Below the pieces are notes generated by a model. It did not search any database, was not told where the DNA came from, and worked only from the letters and a program-made list of their open reading frames with translations. Shown here piece by piece: positions 1 to 14,911 of a stretch of 64,000 bases of DNA. The stretch spans positions 7,162,675-7,226,674 of the forward strand of contig CM017568.1 of the NCBI GenBank assembly GCA_007844125.1, read 5' to 3'. Numbering within the stretch: position 1 is the stretch's first letter; each line of letters starts with the position of its first letter. Source of the stretch: Sinonovacula constricta. Taxonomy: Eukaryota > Mollusca > Bivalvia > Cardiida > Solecurtidae. The translations under genes were made by a program, and so were the position numbers.

Positions 1-3000
1 CTATGCTTAATTTACTGGCATAATTGGTTACCATTAGCGAACTGTTTTATGGCTACAATTAGTAGTGTCAATGTTCGAGCCATGAGGTTACAAATAAGCA
101 AACGAATACAACAATTAACTTACCCCAATTTGATAGGTTTTTGTTTGAAGTATTTATATTTGGCAATATTTTTACAGTATTTTTTTTTGTAAAGTAAAAA
201 CATAATTACACTTGAAATATTAGTCCATACATAGCTTCACCAAGTCATATGTTGAAAGAAGTTCAACATCTACTTTGCTATTTCTCACTGAAACATAACA
301 CAAACCGTAAACAATTTATTTATTATTAGTTAGCACATTACTGCCATAAATATGGTATAGCATACGGCTGTTTGAGCAATGAAGATGGGCGTCGACCTCT
401 GATTGGACTGAACATATTGAAAACATATACTTTATCAGTTAAAATTCATATCTAAAGGCCAAACACTTAGCTTGATTAATAAAAACTTAAAAACACTTAA
501 ATTCCGTGCATCTGAGATGACTTTCACTTAAAAACGCAATTCACTGTTGTAGATGTTATAGATTATCACACTTTCTACCTTTTACATAAGAGAATGACTA
601 GAACCTATTCGGAAAATGCATTACATCTTCAAGTGTAGCGCCAGGATAAAAGACAACAACATAACAGTCATTAAAACAGCACTGAAGTCACTGTTCACGG
701 TGGTTAAAGGAACATGATTTTATTATGTTCCTTTTTACTTAGTTAAAAGAATAGTAGATGGTTTAACTATTTTTCAATCCAGATAATAGAAGAGTATTTG
801 ACACTCGCAGTTATTAACCTTATTATTTTATACATTAGCAAGGAAGATGTTACTAAGCTGTACTGGTTTGTGATAATTTCTTCCACACTCATCATTACTG
901 TCGATATTAAATGGCAACAAAGGGTTAAATATCTCTCTCTTTCTCTCCATTTTTCTATTGTCTCTTTCTTTTTTAAGATTTCTGTCTTATTATATAATCA
1001 TATTTATGTAATGCGAGAGATAAGGTAACTGCACGTAATCCAAACCACTTTACCATATTAACACTCGGAGTAACTGCACAGTGCCTAGCATTGGAGACGC
1101 TATACATAAGGCACAAGGGCAGCCACGTCGTTGTATATATACATATACATACACAAAAAGTGTACATACCTTTAGCTAGCTTTTACGTTTCGTGTAGCGA
1201 CTGATAAAATGAATAACATTGTAGTTTTTTACGTCGAGAGAATAGATCAGAGGCAATTTCTAGTTTAACTGTCCATCTAGAAATAGTCTTGCTTATAATA
1301 GAATTCGGGCTTGTTAGACAAATGCCAATAATATAGTAACTTGTGTTTTTTGTTAGCAGCACGCACACATGCATGCTTTTGTCAATTTTCTGAGATCAAG
1401 TCGATCTGATTGCAAGTATCTTAAAAGATGTGTTAGTAAAACGAACGTATGATGTGTTAATTTATACTCAAGTGTAATTGCTTATTCAAAGTTAAGGTTC
1501 TCATTCAGTTATCATTGTGAAATTGCATTACCTGTCATAGTTGTCTTTAGATCATAAAACGCACTTTTATATTTCGTTAGTAAATAGCTTAGTACTTACA
1601 TAAACAGTATAACCATGCAAATAAAAACAAATGTTTTGTATTTGTGTTTTGTAGATAAAAATCAGTACATGTTTTCTCCACAATACTAACCAAAATCAAT
1701 TTTACCTCAAACAAGTCATGTGTGAAGTGCTTTAGTACCGTTGTCGTAATTAAACTCAATTTCTGTATGCAATATGCAATTAACTCCTTTAAAATTTACG
1801 TTATGTGTGGTTTATTTGGGTTAACCGTTGGTTTCTTTCCATTTAAATGATAATTCTATGGCTTGGTGTCATTATAATGTGAAGAACGTGAGTGTACCAT
1901 GGCTAGGTTTTCGTGAAATGTGACTATGTTCGCTTCAAACAAACACTCGGCCTCAGGAAAGTTAGAAGAGTGTTGTTGGGACGATAAAACCTTTAAAATA
2001 TTTCAATTTTGAGTGGCTAATGTTAGTCGCTGATAAAGTAAAATTTTAGAGTTACTTCTGAGGTAACAAATCATCCTATTGCAGGAAACACAAGATATAC
2101 ATTTTAAGCAAAATATATAAGGTACATCATTATAACACAATATGGTATGCGTTCACACAGAGACATATTTCCATTACTGAAGAACACACAAGAACTCTAA
2201 AAGAAAAAAAATCAGAGTTTTTTTCTATTTTAACTAACAGTTTATTTTGCGAATATTCCAAAATATTCTTATGCGAAAAATGTACTTTTGATTTCAGGAT
2301 ATATGTAACATATTACTGCAAATAACAAAGCATTATTATCAGTTAAATTGAATGCTATCAAGAATGTTTCGTAACTAGTTTAAGCCTGAACTATATAATA
2401 TTCAACAATTTGTATTGATCGTCAATTTCCTTTAAGCTGAGATATCAATGCCAATATATCCATTTTGTTGATTCAACGACGTCGTGTCTCAAAACATCGT
2501 TATGATCCCATTTTAAATAACCATATCATTATGAAGCCATCTACCCACCACGCCACATTGGTGCCAGAACTATGTAATATAAAAGCAAGATATATCTTGA
2601 AACTCTGTTTCATTTATCGGGGAATACAATGAATTACTGTAATGCATATTGCTGTTGTATTGTCTTTCTCTCGTCTTTCTCAACCCCTCTGTCTCTCTTT
2701 CATTCTCTATCTATTTCTGTCTTTTCTCTGTCTCTGTTTCTATCTTTCTATATACTCTCCAATCTTGATAACAAGATATTACACAAAAAGAGAAACCAAG
2801 CATGTGCCGCTTTGAAGTCGGCAAAAGAATTTATTAATCATTTTACAAGCGACACATAAAATATGAAAGAAGTTGGTATGCTGATTGTACAGGTACGAAA
2901 AAATGAGTCGAATACTTGATAGTATAATGGTGTACCTATTTAAGAAGTATTAATAGTTTTAGAGTATGACGTTTGTATGCTTTATGTAAGAGTCTCTGTG

Positions 3001-3424
3001 TTTAAATTACTGATACGTTGAAGGAAAAGCTGCATCAACTGCTGCTTAACCAATCCCATCTGTAAATCATTATTTAGAAGCTTAAAAGGTTATCTGGGAA
3101 TGCTGATTTGCAGACCACCGTCAGTACGTTTGGTGTCATCGAGTTTAGGGATGAGATTGATGCGCAGTTTAGTGGATATTTTTTGTCACGGTGAATCTAT
3201 TTAAAATAAATCCCTGTTAGGAAGAAAGAAACGTCATCGTTCGAGAAGTCATTGCATCAGAAATGTATAATAATCTAACAACATCATACTCTTATTATTG
3301 GCTATTAGTGCATTATTCCTTCGTAAACGCCTCCTAAGCTAAAATAAGCCTGTTTAAAACATTGTTAGACGGCAAACAATCGTACAACATATCGCTTTAC
3401 ATGACCTTTATTTCAAAATCAATA
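1..3424. other. No gene recognised, AT-rich DNA
   Basis: I see no recognisable coding domain, RNA gene or mobile element here. Open frames are below 80 codons and low in complexity. A pyrimidine-rich CT/TTTC tract lies at about 2660-2760 and gives a short Ser/Leu/Phe-rich frame that I do not regard as coding. Confidence 0.6.
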
Positions 3425-3570
3425 AATAATAATATATGACGAAGTCCTATGAGCATTGTAACATATAGGAACATTTGGAAAGGCACAGGCCAGAGGTATT
3501 CACATGCAAGCCAAACGTAAAATTAAAAACTAATCTGTGATGAGTCATTTAACAAAAAGAGCAAAAATAG
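3425..3570 (-). repeat. Dispersed repeat family A, partial copy
   Basis: The segment matches, in reverse orientation, the right half of the repeat best seen at 29995-30300. Shared blocks are GACxAAGTCCTATGAGCATTG, then TATTCACATGCAAG, then CTGTGATGAGTCATTTAAC. The hairpin half is missing, so the copy is truncated or diverged beyond recognition. Confidence 0.6.
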
Positions 3571-6474
3571 ATATCGACCTCAGAATCGATTACAATGTTG
3601 ACGCCATGTAAAGCATCTGAAAAGTAAGTAGTTAAGTTGTTTTGGGTTTTCTTAGTTAAAATTTAGCTATTTGTGAAGCGTGGCTTGGATAAGAAGTTCA
3701 TTTCGTAATAACAAGTGGGATGTTGAGCTTTCCTTCTAACATGAATTTATGGCACCAGTAAACCGCATGCTTCGATAACAAATGCATTTGCAAGAATTGT
3801 ATCTTTTATAACTTGATACTGTCTTGCAACAATACAACAATACAACATTGCAAAGTGCGAATAAATAGGCAAATTGGCAAATCCAAAATTAACATAAGTG
3901 CAGAGAATGAAATTTAGAAATCTTATTTCGTGTCATTCGTCTAGATAATTGGCAAATGCACTTATCATAAAGACTCGAGGATGGATGCAAGAATCCACCT
4001 GCCGGCAATGCAAAATGCTGCAAATATTATTTTAATATTTGATACTACTATTATTGGGCATTTTACCAGTAATACGGTTAATGGGTCATAAAACTTCGTA
4101 TGCTTTGCAGTGTTCTAGTTCTTATGCAATTTGGATATTGTATATATACTTAGCATGTTTATCTTGGAACTGGTGAGGGTGTAATGTTTATTTTATCCTC
4201 AAAAAAGTAAAGTTTAAGTTGTATGACCAGTTGAACAGGAAATAAGATGCACATATTATTTCATGATGATCATCATTACATATGTTTTCATCTGTCAAAA
4301 CTACTTGCATTCACCTGATTAAAATTATTAATGTAATGCAAACTGGTATTGTAATAATCAGAAAATTAATCGTTTAGTTTTAGAAGAAAACAACTCTTGT
4401 TTCCACATTTAAGAGGGTGTTTTCACATTAAGTAGATCCTAAATTTGCATGTTTTGTTTCAATTGTTTTAATTTATTAAATAGGACTGGACAACTGCATG
4501 TAAAATGACATTCCTTTTTCTCGTAACACTCTTAAAGTGTGAGAAGTAGGAAATCTACCGAAAAATCAAACACCATACGTGTCGTTTATGTAATCGGGTA
4601 TCAAATAACGTAACAGTTTTTAAAGATTATGTGTTGACGTCATGAGACAACTGTTGTTTTAACTTTATTTTTAACATAGAGTGACAAATCAAAGCTCGTG
4701 AATCGAGTCATGCTTCATTACGCCAAATTAACGTATAAAAGTTCAAAGAAAGTTTCATATTACTGAAGCAGCAACACCTTAATTAAGCGTTTTAGAACTT
4801 GGCTAGTATATAACCATGAAATATTTGTGTCTGGTTTTTACATTTAGATTTGGTTTTTGAGGTCATTGAATAAAAATTTGTTTTCTGACACCCGTTCTGA
4901 TTTGAGCAGAGCTAACACTGGGATGTTATTATTTTTGTTGTTATTCAATTGGCGCTATTCAGTACAGTAAGCCTCCATTACACATGTTCACATTTTATTT
5001 TACGTTTGTTTATTGAATTATCATAATTATATGCGTTCTTCTATTTTTCAAAAAACATAAAGTATATTTTGAAGATGTCTGGCGATGTTAATTTAATAAA
5101 TTATACATGTATGATTTTAGGCTAGGACACATTCAATCAGTGTATCAACTCTCTGAATAATCTTCCTAAGTATTGCTGATTTAACTTAATCGTCTTAAAT
5201 AATGTGCAGATCCTCTTCTTCATTTGATTACTGAGTGCCGTCATTAGCTTTAGTGCTTTTACCTGTATTTTGTGGGTGACATAACCATGTTTGATCTTAA
5301 TCACCCAGTAGGTTACGTAAGAAGTGTATTATTTAACTGTAATAAACGACACAAGCTACACCGGTTTAATGTTCATGTCGTAAATAAATTGCATCAAGCA
5401 CTCACATGTTATTGTACAGTAGAGATTGGGCTAAAAGACTATTTAACTACAGAAAAAGAGCATCCGAACGTACACTTAATTATCTGAGAGTTTTTGTCCC
5501 AATAAATATTCATATCCACTACCACGCGCGTGTGTGTATTGTGAAATGTAACATCTAAAAGAAGTTGATGCAAAACGAACGGGCCGACCTGTGGTATATA
5601 CAACTATAAAACCCTTTGATTATGTTTAATTGCATAACCGCAAGTATGCCGAACTAAAATAATAGTAGGCTTTGAGCTATTTCACTGCTTCTCAATGTTT
5701 TTTAGGAGTATTAGTATGGGTACCGACTGTAAAAGTATAAGGCATATGCTTTCCACGGTCATTAATACAATTAAAAATGTATTTGCTACGAAGTTTCCAG
5801 TAACAGAAAAAAATTTGTGTTTCGGTTTCCGGTATATTCAATATTTTTGTCGGGGCTAGGAAGATACAGATTTATTAATTTGATATCACCGAAAACGCGC
5901 TTAAAAAGAACACCGAAATGATCCTTATTCACTTTACTGATCCGAAGTAAGAAGTAATGGAAACAAAAGACGTTATGTCATTAACCCTGCAATGTTATTA
6001 GACATTTAAATCACATATTATTGCTGCGCTAGTTTGTTAATGTAATTTTCTTCAACCAAGGATTTACCAGGAAACATAAGTTGGAAAAGATAAGGCAAAA
6101 TTAGATTTAGCAAAAGATGTATTTGCCTCAATGCAAGATTCACTATAAATGTCGCGGATAATCGTCCAATGTTTTTTTTTATTTTATGTTGTTTGCAATC
6201 AAGGAATGTTTCAACCAAATAAAAGTAGAAGGAAGTTTGTAATTATATTTTTACGTAGGCCTTTCGTTGCGACTAAAGTAGCTATACGCGATAAAATACA
6301 TGTTATGACTTCATCTTCAAAGATAGGATGAAACCTAAGGATTCAACAAAATAGCAATAAATAAGACATGTACATAATATAGGTTTTGGTTATTAAAATT
6401 ATTATATGTCGTTAAAAACATAACGTTATGTTTCGAATACTTGTGTTTCCACAGATTCTGACTATTCTTTATCC
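3571..6474. other. No gene recognised
   Basis: This is AT-rich DNA. A 71-codon open frame at 5272-5487 has no domain, signal peptide or splice context that I can recognise. I see nothing else supportable. Confidence 0.6.
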
Positions 6475-6660
6475 CAGTCGGTCCATATTGCCGACTGATC
6501 GTTTCAAAGCGGTTACTGCCGGATTTGCTCTTTTTTGTTAAATGACTCTTTATAGATTTGTTCTTTTATATTTTGCTTTCATGTGAAAACCGTTGTCCTG
6601 TGCATATTCAAAGTTTGGTACATGTTACAGTACTCATATGACTTTGCCAATATGTTCAAG
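6475..6660 (+). repeat. Dispersed repeat family A, copy lacking its left end
   Basis: This copy has the full diagnostic core. A perfect 7-bp inverted repeat CAGTCGG/CCGACTG (6475-6497) is followed by the GGCGGTAACTG-like block, the TTTGCTCTTTT block and the AAGTTTGGTA...CTCATATGACTTTG right part. The left part seen in the copies at 9 kb and 30 kb is absent, and similarity begins almost at the hairpin. Confidence 0.7.
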
Positions 6661-9079
6661 ATTCTTTTTATTGTATTTGCATTTGTCGTTATTATGTACA
6701 TGTTATGTTCAGGAAAAATAGTTTTAACAATATGCAAGAAAACTCAACATTTCAATATTCTTACTAATAACATTGAAAGTACAGACTCTGACTCATTTGA
6801 AAAGTCTTAGAATAACACTGTTTTTTACTCATTGCTACCCTCTTTCATTGCGATAAATGTGGTAATCTTTTTATTGGAAAGTGTCGTATACTAACAATAG
6901 CAAAACTTCTTGTTCAAAATGCTTTTCTGGGCTTACCAGGATGAACCCTGGGTTATTTTTGCACTTAACATAAAGTCCCATTTTTGTTTAGATTTCTTCA
7001 AGTTTGGCTTAGCATAAAGCTTCTCGATTATTACATCGAATGAAATGCAGTGTTTTGTCATATTCTTTGTAATTAGAATGTACCTTATGAATTCATAACA
7101 ACCATGATGGGGGGTCAACGTGCTCCGATCCATACGAGTAGAATCAATTTGAGAAGGAACATCATCTTCTTATTTGTTTCTGTACACACCAAATATTCAC
7201 TTTCAAAGACATCGACATGGACAGCTTGGAGTATTATTTCCAGCATTAGGAAATCAATACCAACAAAGAACTCTTCAAACGGATCCTCTTGAATGATTCC
7301 CCGAGCTCGCCAGATAACTGTCTCAACAGGGTCATGGAATGTTGTATTGGTCGAGGAGAAATCTTAGCAGTACTTGAACGGCTGTTTAATATTTTAACAT
7401 ACGTTTATCGCATGATTCCCCTTGATTTTCATTCAATAAACCAGTAATATTTTGTTATATTACACTAGTGAAACAAGCTCTTTGATTGATGACATAATTG
7501 TCATCTTCATAAAGCAGATCGTCTCATACCACTATTTCATCTAATATTATAGTTACAATTTCGTTCTATATTGGCGATTAAAATCATGTAACAAAAAATT
7601 GTCACTCGTTGCCATTTAAGGCAAACACTTGTCAAGAAAAACATATGTTAAGCTCACCATAGAACTTGCTTAATAATTGTGTGTTTTAAATTACAATGAG
7701 TATCAGATCCTCTATACAGAGCACTTCTCGTTTTGGTTGTTCAATGTTAACCTAATTAAGGCTTTTAAAACACGTTGTTTTCTGTTTTGACAAATATACC
7801 CGCTGCGGCGAATGTATATGGTTGTGATTTTATAGGTTAACTTTGAACTCATCTTATATTCGCGTATCACAGGTTGACCACTCGAAATTCTGCGATACTG
7901 TCAGAATTAACATGAACCTGGGACAGTTGGTCATTAAAGTATATGAATTGCCACTGAACCTTTACAATTGCCTAATTTTATCTGCAACAAGCTCACGGTG
8001 TATGAGAAGGTTAGGTGTATCTGAAAGATAATGAATGTCAGATCGATCAATATTTTTAAACAATAACAATTTCAATTGACCGGATTTGATCAAATTTGCC
8101 ACGTTTTTTTCAGAGGGGGGTTTAATTTTTCATGAATATTATCATGAGCGACTGATCCTGCCTGTGTTGGATCGCCGCAGGAGACCAAATTATTGCTGTT
8201 TGTTACAAAAACCAAACGCACAGAGGTAATCTTCATTCAATGACAGCTATGTTAAAATTGAAAGGCCATTCTAAAATAAATATCGCCCATTTAATAAAAC
8301 TACTTAAGAGGAATTTTACAAACACGTCAAATCACTGACATCGCGTCGTGTTTGTGCGGTAATATCCATATTATCTTCTATAAGTATTAATGCCAACATT
8401 AATATCTGAAAAGAAAATTACAGACTTAAAATTATAATGACTAAATGGTCAAGAGATATTTAGATATTTAACTCGAGCGTGGAAAAAACCCAACACTTGT
8501 TACATTTAGATCAGCAAGATGACTGACTTTTCAGAGATCAACAGTATCAAGGAAACTGATCAATTTGAAACAGAAAAATTCCAAGCGATGACTTATATGT
8601 TAAGATTAAATGGTGGATAAATATTACCTAAGTTCAATTAAGATAAAAATCCATTTTGTTAGCACTAACGCATTTATTAGTGTACTTTCTAAAGTTGAAA
8701 GTTTTGTAAGATTACGCATGATAAATACTCAATACACATTTGTTTATTTTGCTATTTGTGGACATGTTACTGGCTGAACTGTCGTAAAGTTTATTTTTGG
8801 CTAATTATCAGTTCAAAGCAATTATTTGTAACTGGTGTTTTCCAGACTGGGACAATCAACTATGGTAGCATTTTTGTCATTTGCGTTAAAGTAGAAATGT
8901 GTGTATTGATCGTCTTAAATCAATAAATATGAAGGCTTACGAATATATTTACTTTAAAACCTAGAATCTAGTAAATTGTTTAGTTCTAACCATTTCGCAT
9001 AATTGTCATGTTTTGACCATTAGCTCATGTTGATTCACCTGGACAAACTCACTGCAATAGCCTATGTATGTGTTAAACG
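6661..9079. other. No gene recognised
   Basis: AT-rich DNA with only short open frames (62-75 codons or fewer) and no recognised domain. A GGGG-containing tract near 8113 is an isolated feature without context. Confidence 0.6.
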
Positions 9080-9372
9080 TCATCGCTTGGACATTTGTAT
9101 TTAAATAGATCGGGTTTCTTTTTATCTTACATTTGAGAAACACCTCAGGAAGTGCGGGGTTAGAGCTCTGTAAAACCGGTTTAAGCACCTCAGTCGGTCC
9201 CTTTTGCCGATTGACCGTTCTAAGGCGGTAACTGTCTTTTTGTTTAATGACTCATCAGAGACTTGTTCTTACTTTTATATTTGACTTGCATGTGTATACC
9301 CTTGGCTTTTTCCTTTTCAAAGTTTGAAATATGTTGCAATGCTCATAAGACTTCGCATATATTCTGCTTTGA
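9080..9372 (+). repeat. Dispersed repeat family A, near full length
   Basis: This and the copy at 29995-30300 align along about 290 bp. They share CGCTTGGACATTTTGTATT, a TTTGAGAAAC block, GGAAGTGCGGGGTTAGAGCT, the hairpin (9191-9213, one mismatch), GGCGGTAACTGTC and a right end around GCTCATAAGACTTCGCATAT. I see no terminal inverted repeat, poly-A tail or clear target-site duplication. It could be a MITE, a SINE or a Helitron-derived element. Confidence 0.75.
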
Positions 9373-12237
9373 TTTTATATAATCCAAAATTAATCATTAT
9401 TTCCATTAAATAAATTTATTAAAAGTGTTGAATTTTATTTGTACAAAGGATATAATTATGTTAATTCCAGGAAAGAAATTCGTGCTGTACGATTTAACAC
9501 GGAAGTCAATATTATCTGTGTATTTATTATGTTTTAATAGGTTTAATATACACCCAAACAGACTTTTATTTACTTTCACTCAATTTGCTTAATTTCATAG
9601 CAGAAGAAAACTGTATGTGAAATGCTTACACGATTCTACCTTGGCATTTGAACGTGCAATATATATTCTGAGGAAGTAAGAGGAGAATGCTGGCGCCAAA
9701 TCTGATAAAACGTTGGTCAATAATGAAATGCTATATCGAAATTAGTAATCTTTTTGTAGATACTGTTTCAATCATAAATTTATTTCTCATGAACTCGAAG
9801 TCCGATTAACTTGAAGTTATAAGAAACAGCCTGTCGAATTATAAATTAATTTTAATAGCTTTTTAACAGCAGTATTATAAAGAAGCCATAAAACCTCTTA
9901 CCCTTAGACGCAGGCTTACATCAATTGCCAGGTCTCCAATTTACCCACTCTAACACTCTTTATGTGCAGCAGCAATCGCCTGAAGAACGAGCAGATATGT
10001 GAAAGCAGATACCAGTAAGCGGTCGTTAAAATTGGAAAAGTTAGAGTACTGCTGCCATGCCATATTATCAGATAATACATTGCCTGGTTAAACGTTTAGT
10101 GTCAAGGAATATGTAGTGTTGTGGTCATATGGTCATTTTTTTCTTTAAGCATTTGCTTTGTTAAAGGATGGTTTAAGCCGTAATCGGATATATACGTGTG
10201 AGATTTTGAATGACAATTGCAACTCATTTACCTTTTTAAACGACCAGGTAAGTGATATTAAATTGTATTCAATAGTCTTTTTTACATTTATAGCTGGGGA
10301 ATAAAATATTTTTTTTATGAATAGGACTCGTATATGTTGTCTGAACATAAACATGAACATGAATATCGTTCAGACTACAGGAAATTACGGTCTGCATGAC
10401 ACGCCAATGTGTGTACTTGTGTAATTTGGCATAATGTAAATAGGATGATAATACAGGTTTGTTTTCAGTAAAACTAAGAACTTTTTGGAAGAAGTACCGT
10501 ATGTATTTGGTAGTAATAATTCTGAATATCTAGCAAAGCCCGTTTACAAATGCACGTGAAAAATAAACATTTTAATAGTTCTGGTTCGATAATAATCGTT
10601 AAATGTATTAAGGTAACTGGGCTGTTCACATAAACAGGTATCAGCTTTACTCCAAAATTTTGACATTAATTGTCATTTGACATTTTTTTTGTATTTTTCA
10701 AAACAATGTTTTAATTATATTTGAATGACCTTAATTTTAGTGAAAGTATTTCCTTAAACAATCGAATTTTTAAAGTTTCAGTTGATTTTATTGTAGTTTT
10801 TTCGAATAACATTTGTCAACTGAAAATGTAAATTTGTACATAAACTAGTACCTTGTTTTGATATGGATTCTAATTCGATGTTTGTCATAACATGCACGAG
10901 TATTACGCGCTTTTTTACGAACCTCATTTAATTTAGTGGAAAATAAGAACTAAATGCATATTGTGTGCGATCTTTGTGTTTCTTCGCTGTGATTAAAGTT
11001 GAATCATTTTAATGTCGAAATAGAAGAATTATGTTATTTTGACAAAGATGAATACTTGCTACACTTATAGCACCTTAGTGTCTTCGAATGGCTTGAACTT
11101 GGTTTTAAATGAATAGTTGTGAATACAAGGTTCAGCTGTTTGAGCAAGATCAGAAAGAAGCTAATACTCGTATTTAAACTGTATATATTGAAATGGAGTG
11201 GTTATTTATTCGGTTAACAGGATCTATGACCATAAAGACCAAATACGTACATATTGTATATAAACGTGTCAACTTTATGTTGTTTTTCTTCGTTCAAGCT
11301 TCCTTCCTGTTACTAATACTGTTACAAGGCATGTATTATGTCGCATTTCAATCAAGCTCGGTGGATAATAGTTAATCCCGATGTGATTATCGCCTAAAAC
11401 ATGGTTTGTTTACATGGTTTGTTTTTCGATTCAGTTATATAGGATAAGCATGGATTTTATCATACTTGCAACACATAATTTAGTTATTGGAGCTTTTTTT
11501 ATATTAAATTGTTATATGTTGAAGGTGTGTTTATTGTGATGGAACTATGCTTCTTACTGTTAGAGTTATTTTCAATTGTACATACACATTCAGTGTGACT
11601 TTGTTACTTCTAGTCCTAATTGGAACCAAATGTTTACAGCTGTAACTTCTTCATTTGCAATCAAGGTTATCAAAAAAAAAAAAAGAAAGTAGAACCGATT
11701 CTTTAACTGAATAAAATTCAAAAGATTTATATGAGTCCAGGCATAATGGCTGTAAAACAATTTTGAAGATATATGCCTATTTTGCTGGCCCTAGTCATAC
11801 TTACGGATATGAAAAGTGTCCCACTTAAATATATTCGCTAACGTTCCATGAGAATGATACAGAATCATAATTATAGGAATTCATATAATTTATAAATTAG
11901 GAATAATGCAGAAATATCGATTTATATGGTCATATCTAGAAACCAAATTGATTATGCTATGTATGCTGCTATTTACGTTTCTGTAAATGATTAAATGAAA
12001 ACATTAAGACGAGAAAAAGCAACATACCAGCGTTAAAAGGGTCAGTCGTCAAAAGAACCGACAAATGCAGATGGTTTGTCCGGATGGTGCCATTTCTTTT
12101 AATCTATTACATTGCATATTCATGAAACATGCATAATTCATGTGTAAGAAATTAAATGTACACACAGCTGTAATATGGCTGACAACAGACAGAGAGACAG
12201 ACAGAATTGTACAGAACAAAACACATCCAGTAACTCT
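9373..12237. other. No gene recognised
   Basis: AT-rich DNA with a short A-run at about 11672. I recognise no coding region, RNA gene or mobile element. Confidence 0.6.
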
Positions 12238-12405
12238 CCTGACTGCTTAACCTCTTAACGCGACGGTTTAAATCTCGTTCGGGGCGAAGGACTAAACTGA
12301 CCTGCCGTGCGTCGGCGGGGGTCTCCCTCCAACAAAATATCTGGGCATCGCTATAATGATCATAATATGTTGCTGTAATGTATTAAAAACAAGCAAAGCA
12401 GACAC
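12238..12405 (+). mobile_element. tRNA-derived SINE-like repeat, family B
   Basis: A degenerate RNA polymerase III B-box-like stretch (12264-12277) is followed by the family body: a CTGACCTGCCGTGCGTCGG block, GGGGTCTCCCTCCA, and a GCATCGCTATAATGATCATAAT-like tail. It ends in an A-rich tract next to a TTTA microsatellite. The same body recurs at 15945, 25749, 27100, 31031, 39535 and 54483. Confidence 0.7.
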
Positions 12406-12419
12406 CCACATATGATATT

Positions 12420-12422
12420 AGT

Positions 12423-12453
<31 letters not shown>

Positions 12454-12495
12454 CTGATTTATTTATTGATTTATTGATTTATTGATTTATTTTTC
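12420..12495. repeat. (TTTA)n microsatellite with TTGATTTA variants
   Basis: A run of TTTA units grades into GATTTATT variants. It lies just downstream of the SINE tail, so it may have grown from that tail. Confidence 0.9.
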
Positions 12496-14783
12496 TTCTT
12501 ATTAATGCAGTTCAGTTTTAACATTATGTTTTCCTAAAAACCTCTAGTTGTCCGTTTGTAATGATTATTTGATGCATGTTTATCAGATATCGACCTTTAG
12601 ATATAATAGAGCTAAATCGTTTTCAACTATTGTAAAAGTTACTTGATAATATCTAACAACAGCCCGTACAACGAGCTTTACAACATCATGAAATGCGAAT
12701 AAATATGCAATCTGACAACTTCCTAGCATGACATTCGTACAGATATGAGGTCTTTAAATCTTATTGCCTGCCATTCCTCGATATAACATTTATAGAAAAA
12801 TACAATATTCTCAGCAATTTCAGGTAGATTCTCGGATAAAAAAACCAACCTATTTTGAATCGGCTGACGAGAACATACACAGGGGTTAAGCAAAAGATTG
12901 TTTTACACTTACGTTTTTCACTGGTTTGTTTTAAATGCGACCTGAGAGACTGGTAACATATTTTGTACATTACAGATTATATTTTTGCAAAACATTGCAA
13001 TACTGCACTTAACCAGCCTGTCTATTATCTGTTTAAAATCTACCTTTGTTCTATAGACAGTATCTCAAATCACTGTGGATTTCAAGAAGGAGTGATAAGA
13101 TTAATCGTTAAACCAATTTAAAGATATTTGGTTGATTTTCAAACCAATTGCTATGTTTATCATCAACATTTTACAAAAAAACATAACATAACAAAGTATG
13201 ATTTATCATCATAAAAATGTCAGATCAGTCATTCGATTAGTGTTATGAGATAACAAATATCGGAATAAGGAAATAATTTCTAAACAATTTCTAAAGCCGT
13301 TAATAGTTAATACGGCCTTGTAACTGTAATAGTGCCGGAAGCAATAAATATAGTTTCTTGTAATACAGGCAAAGACTTTCAACAACTGCAAGAATTCAAC
13401 ATTGATGCAGTCAAAGCTGATTAGCCAGCGGACAATAGTCGTAAAAAGGGCACCAACTTATCTTTTAGATATTTGACAAGTAAAAACTATTTGTCCATTG
13501 TTCTATGACATTAGTGATTCATTATACGGAGGGACTGTGGATTTTACACATTATCTTATTATTTGAATATTGACATTTCGTTTCAGGTATAAAACAATTA
13601 GTAATATGCCTCTTGAACTGGAATCCTTGTGTGGAAAATATGTGATATGTACTACTTCAAACAATTCAGTACAACTGTTAAACCAAATAATTATGCAGAT
13701 GTATAATTGTCTATCGACTTACTTATCATAATGGGCCTCTGCATTGTGGAATATTTGCAAAAAGTTTAATTGGTTTGGTTTCCGGTCCACGTGCAACAGA
13801 CATCATAACGACATCATAACGACCACCGGAACCATTAATCATTTAAAATATAAATAATGGAAAATAGTATTAAGGAATGCTTTTTAGTAAGATTCGCCTC
13901 TCTTCCGTCGGAAAAGAATCTTTCTCTTTAGAATATGTTTCTAGGAGACGATGTTCATAGATTCCCTTATAAAGTAAATGGTCACTCGTGGTCTATTATT
14001 TATATTAATAGAACTTCATATAGCATACCGCTGTATTTAATGATCTTTTTAGTACCACGTTTTGTTGTTGTAATAATTAAAACTTTAGTTTTTTGCTTAT
14101 AAGTGGCTGTTTTCAAATTACCATGATGACAATATATTTGACCAAAACTGTATCTCAATGAAGCAATGTAGCGACACATATATTGGATAAGACATATTCT
14201 GATAGCTGTGGCTCTTGCTATACTGAAAAAAACATTCGACCAATAAGTTTAATACTAGTTAGCGTATTTTATTACTCACAGAAAAAAGAACAATGAATAT
14301 GTTCCATTATAAGTCGAAGCCTTAATTTAGTTGTAATTTTATATTCCTAATAAGATTTTATCCGATGTAATTTTACATTCAATATGTACTGATTGCATCA
14401 CAGGTACATGATTTGTCCGATCAATATGATAGAGGCTTTTACACCTGCTTGGTATCAAGTTGACACGTTGCCAATAAATATAGCTTTGTCTATATTTAAT
14501 CATGCTGCCGTACTGTCATTAATTATGCGTTAATAGCTTCAAGGAGATCTAATGAGTATATAGGTCAACCGTAAGGCGATTAAATTATACTATTTTTTAT
14601 ATAAATCTACTTTGTTTACTCTGTAAGCACGTATGAAGGCGCCTTATTTATATTCGTTCATTTTGTTCATCGTTGTGGGCAAGATTTATATAGCGATTTA
14701 TATAGTGATTGACAATTGTATGGTAATTTATAACTTTATCAGTGAAAAGAGTCAGTTTTTACCATTTATGATAAGTTAGCGGC
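12496..14783. other. No gene recognised
   Basis: AT-rich DNA. Open frames of 60-69 codons carry no recognisable features. Confidence 0.6.
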
Positions 14784-14802
14784 ATATATATATATATATA
14801 TC
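14784..14802. repeat. (AT)n microsatellite
   Basis: A short uninterrupted AT dinucleotide run. Confidence 0.9.
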
Positions 14803-14911
14803 TTGCGAGTTATAATACGATTTTGTAATGATGACATAGTGATCATAGTTTTAATTGAGACACGTTCTGATGAAAAACACTAGCTTTTCAACACAAGACA
14901 AAATGGCAAGG